From contig CAYUWM010000038.1 in NCBI GenBank assembly GCA_964448395.1, positions 1-17,033 on the forward strand: 17,033 nucleotides of DNA, read 5' to 3'. Below the pieces are notes generated by a model that saw nothing but the letters and a program-made list of their open reading frames with translations, was not told where the DNA came from and did no database searches. This document shows positions 12,497 to 17,033 of this stretch, one piece after another. The position numbers were made by a program, and so were the translations under genes. This stretch comes from CAYUWM01 sp964448395 (lineage in GTDB: Bacteria > Chloroflexota > Dehalococcoidia > E44-bin15). How positions within the stretch are numbered: position 1 is the stretch's first letter; every line of letters begins with the position of its first letter.

Positions 12497-14419
12497 ATGG
12501 CCAAGTTCGAGAAACTGTTCCAGCCGGGCAATATCGGAAAGATGCACCTCGAGAACCGGCTGGCGATGGCCCCTCTGGGGACCATACTGGTTGACAGCGA
12601 AGGGGGGGTCACCGATGCCCTGTGCGACTACTACCGGCCGAGGGCGGCCGGCGGCGTGGGGCTTATCATCGCCCAGTGCGCCTCGCCCAGCGCGGAGGCC
12701 AAGGCGATGTACTCGCTGGGCATATACGACGATAAGTTCGTGCCCGGGCTCAAGCAGCTTTTCGAGGTCATCCACCGGGAGGGACCCAGGGTCGCCGTCC
12801 AGCTGATGCACCCGGGGCTGCTGATTATAGCCGGAGGGTTGCTGGCTCCCGGCGTATCGGTACGGGTGCCGTCGATAACATCCTGGATGCCGGGTCATTT
12901 GCCCCTGGTCGAGGTTGGAGAGGCGGACATCGAGCGCTACGTGGAGGACTATGCCGAGGCGGCGCGGCGCGCCAAGGAGGCGGGTGCCGATGCGGTGGAG
13001 CTGCACGCCTGCCACGGCTGCCTGGTGGGCGCGTTCATGACCCCGGTGATGAACAAGCGCACCGACCGCTACGGCGGCAGCAGGGAGAAGCGGGTGCGCT
13101 TCCCTCTGCAGATACTGGAGCGGATTAAGGCCAGGCTGGGGAAAGACTTCCCGGTGATAGTGAGGCTCAGCGCCGCCGATGATTTCCCCGGCGGGATTAC
13201 CATCGATGAGGCGATATATCAGGCGACTACCTTCGAGAGGGCGGGAGCGGATGCGATCCACGTCTCTGCCGGGATCGAGTATCTCACCGGATTAAACATA
13301 CCGTGCTACCTGTATCCCGAAGCGCCGATGCTGCCGCTGGCGGAGCAGATCAAGCAGGCGGTCGGCATCCCGGTGATGGCGGTGGGCAAGATAAGTCCGG
13401 AGCTGGCGGAGAAGGCGGTCGGGGAAGGCAGGGTGGACTATATCGCGATGGGCCGCCCCCTGCTGGCCGACCCCGAGCTGCCCAACACGCTGCGAGACGG
13501 GCGAATCGAGGACATCCGCCGGTGCATCCACTGTAATAACTGTGTCCGGCTCAAGCTGCCGCTATCGTGCACGGTGAACCCGTTCTTATATCGCGAGAGC
13601 ATACCGGCCCCGGCAGCTATCGACTCGCCGAAGAAGGTGGTGGTGGTCGGCGGCGGGCTGGCCGGGATGCAGGCGGCGGTGCTCATCAAGCAGCGGGGAC
13701 ACGACGTATCCCTCTACGAGAAGGGCAACGAGCTCGGCGGGCAGTGGAACATCGCCGTCGCCGCCCCGGGCAAGGGTGAGTTCGCCGTCTTCACCGATTA
13801 CCTCAAACGCGCTCTGGATAAATCGGGAGTGCCGGTTACACTGGGCACCGAGCTCACCAAAGACAAGATACTGGAGATCAAGCCGGATGCGGTGGTGGTG
13901 GCTACCGGCGCCGTTCCCGCGGGTCTGGATATGCCTGGCGCCACCGGCAGCAACGTGGTGCAGTCCAACGATGTGTTCACCGGCAAGGCCAGGGTCGAGG
14001 GCAGGGTGGTGGTTATCGGGGCGCGCTTCAACGCCGTCGAGGTGGCCATCATGCTCGCCGAGCAGGGGAAAGAGGTGAGCCTGGTCAGCCGGGGCAGGCT
14101 GGGAGGCAAGAAAGGCCCCGAGGAGACATTCTCGTTCAAGTCGCTCTCCCGGCGCCTGCTGGAGCTGGGCATACCCCAGTACCTGAACACCCCGGTGCTG
14201 GAGATCATCGAGAACAGCGTGGTCATCAACTGGGAGGGGGAGGTCCTGTACCTCCCGGCGGACACAGTGGTGCTGGCGGTGGGGGCGCGGTCGGACAACG
14301 CGCTGGCGCAGGAACTGAAGGGCCTGGTGCCGGAGGTGTACAAAATCGGCGATGCCGTCTCTCCCCGCGATGCCGCCTCGGCGACATACGATGCAGCCCG
14401 CATAGCCGAGAAGATATAG
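12497..14419 (+). CDS. Old Yellow Enzyme-type Fe-S flavoprotein (2,4-dienoyl-CoA/2-enoate reductase-like)
   Basis: The chosen start is ATG at 12497, because AAGGAG (12485-12490) is 6 nt upstream; a TTG at 12482 would put that site inside the gene. The 640 residues form an FMN TIM barrel (1-335; RLAMAPLGT 21-29, VELHACHGC 167-175, NKRTDRYGG 186-194, AVGKISPELA 295-304, IAMGRPLLADP 316-326), a [4Fe-4S] motif (Cys343, 346, 349, 358), and an FAD domain with VVVVGGGLAGMQAA (381-394). It resembles E. coli FadH and BaiCD in layout and length. Two oddities: the residue expected to be the proton-donating Tyr (HGYL in the paralogue at 14432-16549) is Cys175, and the NAD(P)-binding loop reads VVVIGARFNAVE (504-515) instead of a glycine-rich G-G-G. 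Substrate or electron donor may thus differ from the model enzymes. It converges on the paralogue with 12 nt between stops. Confidence 0.88.
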   Translation: MAKFEKLFQPGNIGKMHLENRLAMAPLGTILVDSEGGVTDALCDYYRPRAAGGVGLIIAQCASPSAEAKAMYSLGIYDDKFVPGLKQLFEVIHREGPRVAVQLMHPGLLIIAGGLLAPGVSVRVPSITSWMPGHLPLVEVGEADIERYVEDYAEAARRAKEAGADAVELHACHGCLVGAFMTPVMNKRTDRYGGSREKRVRFPLQILERIKARLGKDFPVIVRLSAADDFPGGITIDEAIYQATTFERAGADAIHVSAGIEYLTGLNIPCYLYPEAPMLPLAEQIKQAVGIPVMAVGKISPELAEKAVGEGRVDYIAMGRPLLADPELPNTLRDGRIEDIRRCIHCNNCVRLKLPLSCTVNPFLYRESIPAPAAIDSPKKVVVVGGGLAGMQAAVLIKQRGHDVSLYEKGNELGGQWNIAVAAPGKGEFAVFTDYLKRALDKSGVPVTLGTELTKDKILEIKPDAVVVATGAVPAGLDMPGATGSNVVQSNDVFTGKARVEGRVVVIGARFNAVEVAIMLAEQGKEVSLVSRGRLGGKKGPEETFSFKSLSRRLLELGIPQYLNTPVLEIIENSVVINWEGEVLYLPADTVVLAVGARSDNALAQELKGLVPEVYKIGDAVSPRDAASATYDAARIAEKI

Positions 14420-14431
14420 TACCGAGGCAGG

Positions 14432-16549
14432 CTATATCGACAGGGCGGCGCGATAGCCGTCCTCGACCGTCCCGTGTATCAGGCGCAGGCCGGTGCAGTC
14501 GCCGATGCTGATTACTTGGGGCGCCTTGCCGTTCAGCGACTCCGCCAGCGTCCTGTCAGGCTCCATCCCTCCCGATATAATTACCGTATCCGCCCTGACG
14601 GTGCGCTGCTTGCCCTCGCCGTCGGTAATCCTGACCCCCGCCGGCTTTATGGACTCGATGTCCACATTCCGGAGTATTTCGACCCTCTCATCGCGGAGAC
14701 GTTGCAGGAAGTTCCAGCGTTTGCCTATCGACATCTCCACCGCGATGTCGGGGCCGGTCTCCAGTATGGTCACCCTGCGCCGCCTATCCACTAGGAACTG
14801 CGCCAGCTCGCAGGCGACCATGTCGCCGCCGATGATGGCGACCACACCGCCGATGGGCATCCATACCTTTGTCAACCACTTTACCACCGATATCTTTAGC
14901 ATGAAAGGCATGAGGCGAGAGACTATAAACATGCCGCCTCTCCACCACCAGTCGAACTTCTTACCCCTGCCTTTCATCAGGCCACGGAGGTCCTTGCCGG
15001 TGATAACGTTATGCTGGTCGGAGCCCGGTATCTCGGGCGCTGTCAGCTTGCCGCCGGTGGCTACAATAACGACGTCCGGCTTCAACTCCTCGATGAGTTC
15101 CGGGGCAGCCTCCTGCTTGAGCTTGACATCTATCTGCAGCTTCTTTATCTGGTTGACCAGATAGTCCAGAAAGTCGTTGTTATCGGGGTCGACTACGGAG
15201 GCGAAGACCAGCGAGCCGCCCAGTCGCCTGCCCTTGTCGCAGAGCGTCACGCTGTGCCCGCGCAGCGCCGCCACCCTGGCCGCCTCCATACCGCCGGGGC
15301 CGCCACCTACAATCAGCACCTTCTTGGGGCTGGCGGCGGGCTCTAGCCTCAGCTCGGACTCCCTGCCGGCGGCGGCGTTCACGCTGCAGAACACCGGCTC
15401 CCCCCAGAAGGCCTGGGAGACGCAGTGGTAGCACATGATACACGGCCGTATGTCGCCCATCCTGCCGGCGGAGACCTTGTTCGCGTACTCTGGGTCGGCC
15501 AGTACCGCCCGCGCCATGGCGATGAAATCGGCTTTCCTATCGTGTAGCAGCTTCTCACCGAGGGCGGCATCGATGCGGCCCACCGCCATCACCGGGACGT
15601 TGACCACCTTCTTGATGCCGGCAGCCAGCGATATCAAATTGCCGCGGGGATAGCACAGCGGGGCGTCGTAGAAACCGCCCCTGATGCCGCCGTAGCCGCT
15701 GACGTTGATGGCGTCGACCCCCGCCCCCTCGAACATCTTCGCCAGTTTCCTGGCCTCTTTGACGGTGATGCCGTCGGCGATGCCGTACTCCCGGCCGTCC
15801 ATGCGGATCCACACCGGGTAGTCGGGGCCCACCCTGTCCCTCACCGCGGCGATGACCTCCAGCACTATCCTGGCGCGGTTCTCCACGGAGCCGCCGTACT
15901 CATCGGTGCGCTGGTTGCAGGCGCCGGAGAGGAACTCGGAGAGCAGGTAACCGTGCCCGGCGTGTATCTCCACCCCGTCGATACCGGCATCCTTGGCTCT
16001 CCTCGCCGCCTCGCCGAACTTGGTGACCACATCGCGTATCTCATCCAACGTCAGCTCAACGGTCTCCAGCTTGGCCGGCATCTGGGTGTAGCGCGCCATC
16101 ATGCGCGGTATCTCCACCGACGCCATGTCCTGCATCGCCTCCTGTACCGGCAGCGCTGAGCAGGACGAGCTCTTCGGCTGGCAGCCCTTGGCCATATCCT
16201 CGGTGGCCAGCTTGCCGCCGCGCTGCAACTGTATCGCTAGCTTGGTATCGTGTTGGTGGATCGATTCAGCCAGTTCTTTTAACCCCGGTATGAACTTGTC
16301 GTCGGAGAGCCCCAGCTGGCCGGGGAGCACCTTGCCGTCGGGGTGGTCGATGGCGCCGACCCCCATCACGATAAGCCCCACGCCACCCTTCGCCCGCTCC
16401 TCGTAGAAATCCTTGATCCGGTCGTCGACGAAGCCGTCCTCGCGCTCGAGGCTGGTTCCCATCGCCGCCTCGACGATGCGGTTCTTGAGCTCCATCGACC
16501 CGATGCGGCCGGGCTGGAACAGCTTTCTGAATCGGGGATCTGCTTCCAT
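14432..16549 (-). CDS. Old Yellow Enzyme-type Fe-S flavoprotein with hydrophobic insert
   Basis: This encodes 705 residues from ATG at 16549, where AAGGAG lies 8 nt upstream; the in-frame ATG at 16567 overlaps that site and is less likely. The order is FMN barrel (LFQPGRIGSMELKNRIVEA 10-28; HAGHGYLLSEFLS 196-208 with the candidate catalytic Tyr201; NQRTDEYGGSVENR 212-225; AVGRIDAALG 322-331), [4Fe-4S] site (Cys370, 373, 376, 388), FAD motif VLIVGGGPGGMEAA (411-424), and a nucleotide loop VAIIGGDMVACE (570-581). Between the FAD half and that loop is an extra stretch of about 40 residues (525-567) rich in Trp, Phe, Met and Lys (KFDWWWRGG, MPFMLK), absent from the 640-residue paralogue. It may touch the membrane or a partner. 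The likely reaction is reduction of an enoate or dienoyl-CoA C=C bond; substrate unknown. The upstream gap (16550-16703) shows a CATAAT box but no matching -35. Confidence 0.87.
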   Translation of the reverse strand: MEADPRFRKLFQPGRIGSMELKNRIVEAAMGTSLEREDGFVDDRIKDFYEERAKGGVGLIVMGVGAIDHPDGKVLPGQLGLSDDKFIPGLKELAESIHQHDTKLAIQLQRGGKLATEDMAKGCQPKSSSCSALPVQEAMQDMASVEIPRMMARYTQMPAKLETVELTLDEIRDVVTKFGEAARRAKDAGIDGVEIHAGHGYLLSEFLSGACNQRTDEYGGSVENRARIVLEVIAAVRDRVGPDYPVWIRMDGREYGIADGITVKEARKLAKMFEGAGVDAINVSGYGGIRGGFYDAPLCYPRGNLISLAAGIKKVVNVPVMAVGRIDAALGEKLLHDRKADFIAMARAVLADPEYANKVSAGRMGDIRPCIMCYHCVSQAFWGEPVFCSVNAAAGRESELRLEPAASPKKVLIVGGGPGGMEAARVAALRGHSVTLCDKGRRLGGSLVFASVVDPDNNDFLDYLVNQIKKLQIDVKLKQEAAPELIEELKPDVVIVATGGKLTAPEIPGSDQHNVITGKDLRGLMKGRGKKFDWWWRGGMFIVSRLMPFMLKISVVKWLTKVWMPIGGVVAIIGGDMVACELAQFLVDRRRRVTILETGPDIAVEMSIGKRWNFLQRLRDERVEILRNVDIESIKPAGVRITDGEGKQRTVRADTVIISGGMEPDRTLAESLNGKAPQVISIGDCTGLRLIHGTVEDGYRAALSI

Positions 16550-16703
16550 CTTCTGGGCTCCTTTCATAACTTAGTAACGAGACCGGATCAATAAACTCTG
16601 AGGACTACTGCCGGGTTTTGTGCAGACCCAATTGTCATCAGTATTATGATAGTTAACACATCTCATAAGTTCGGCACTAAGTTCTTTCTTTTTGTTGTAT
16701 TAC

Positions 16704-17033
16704 TCATTGGTCGCGTAGACTAGCGTGAAGATATATCAGCTTATCCGAGTCCATGTAAATTGTAATAGTAGGAGATGTACCGTATGCATCTCCACTCCAC
16801 CCGTCGAATGCCCGCAGAAAACTTTCTGTAACCGTGACATTTACATAGGTCCCAGCTTGATAGGTACCTCCATGCGGGTCAACAGCGATCCCTTCAAACT
16901 CACAGCCAGTATCATGTCTGCAAGTACCCCATTCTGTGCATGGACACTTTTCTCCACGTGCCAGATATGGTTCGCAGCACTCCCAGGGCAATATTGTGAG
17001 AGTATAAGTTGTAGGCAGAGGCTCAGAAATTGG
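16704..17033 (-). CDS. C-terminal part of a secreted/surface protein with an InlB-type B-repeat
   Basis: The frame is open from the right window edge to a TGA at 16704-16706, giving at least 109 residues with the N-terminus missing. A TTG at 16991 is in frame but has no ribosome site, so the gene most likely begins outside. Residues just before 16940 are Cys-rich (W-E-C-C-E-P, K-C-P-C-T, T-G-C-E), suggesting disulfides outside the cell. The end matches the bacterial B-repeat pattern: V-D-P-H-G-G-T-Y, G-T-Y-V-N-V-T-V, F-D-G-W-S-G-D-A, then S-P-T-I-T-I-Y-M-D-S-D-K. Such repeats occur in adhesins and other extracellular multidomain proteins, often at the C-terminus. No anchor follows, so the protein is either secreted or anchored through its missing part. 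Composition is less GC-rich than its neighbours, which could reflect transfer or relaxed constraint. Confidence 0.72.
   Translation of the reverse strand, partial: PISEPLPTTYTLTILPWECCEPYLARGEKCPCTEWGTCRHDTGCEFEGIAVDPHGGTYQAGTYVNVTVTESFLRAFDGWSGDAYGTSPTITIYMDSDKLIYLHASLRDQ

Noticed and set aside
16550..16567. Upstream ATG at 16567 for the second OYE-type gene
   Set aside because: It overlaps the AAAGGAG site that serves the ATG at 16549; no ribosome site precedes 16567.
16660..16685. TAAGTTC direct repeat 12 bp apart
   Set aside because: Seven-base repeats are expected by chance in an AT-rich gap, and no promoter was found next to it.

Overview
The window reads as a bacterial, GC-rich (roughly 60%) chromosomal segment from an anaerobe. 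Promoters have sigma-70-type -35/-10 boxes, ribosome binding sites are strong (AAGGAGG type), and several enzyme families present are oxygen-sensitive: a 2-hydroxyacyl-CoA dehydratase/benzoyl-CoA reductase-type pair, its ATP-driven activator, a CooC-like ATPase and an acetyl-CoA-synthase-like protein. Together with Pro/Thr-linked surface propellers and a 46-residue DUF5679-type zinc ribbon, this suggests a Chloroflexota (Dehalococcoidia-like) genome, probably from an anoxic environment. The taxonomic call is inference from gene content, not from a marker gene. I saw no rRNA, tRNA, CRISPR array or insertion sequence.

Layout. (1) 1-2532, minus strand: a tandem array of four secreted proteins with almost the same signal peptide. 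Three are about 110-residue Cys-rich peptides. The fourth, cut by the window edge, is an Asp-box beta-propeller. A good promoter lies upstream of the first gene (2599-2627). (2) 2762-8745, plus strand: a short-chain dehydrogenase, then two HgdB/BcrB-family subunits overlapping by 4 nt, the [4Fe-4S] activator ATPase, an acetyl-CoA synthase/CdhC-like protein without the metal-cluster domain, and a CooC-like ATPase overlapping it by 8 nt. (3) 8848-8988: the DUF5679-like mini-gene with its own promoter and terminator. (4) 9108-11240, minus: a membrane-anchored seven-bladed propeller protein with a long Pro/Thr repeat stalk, behind a perfect-consensus promoter. (5) 11388-16549: three flavoenzymes, namely a nitronate-monooxygenase-like protein divergent from a 640-residue Old Yellow Enzyme-type Fe-S flavoprotein, which converges on a second, 705-residue paralogue. 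(6) The right edge holds the 3' end of another secreted or surface protein (minus strand).

How the genes may work together. In the central cluster the activator would hydrolyse ATP to push one low-potential electron into the two-subunit Fe-S enzyme, which would then reduce or dehydrate an acyl-CoA; the SDR could supply or consume the matching hydroxyacyl/ketoacyl compound. The ACS-like protein and the CooC-like ATPase form a tightly coupled pair, but no carbon monoxide dehydrogenase or A-cluster domain lies in the window, so their job here is open. The two OYE-type enzymes resemble 2,4-dienoyl-CoA/2-enoate reductases and fit an acyl-CoA or enoate reduction theme, but no substrate can be read from sequence. 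The most unusual items are the tandem Cys-pair peptide family (one member apparently lacking an AUG start), the truncated ACS homologue beside a CooC-like gene, and the OYE paralogue in which the usual catalytic tyrosine is a cysteine.
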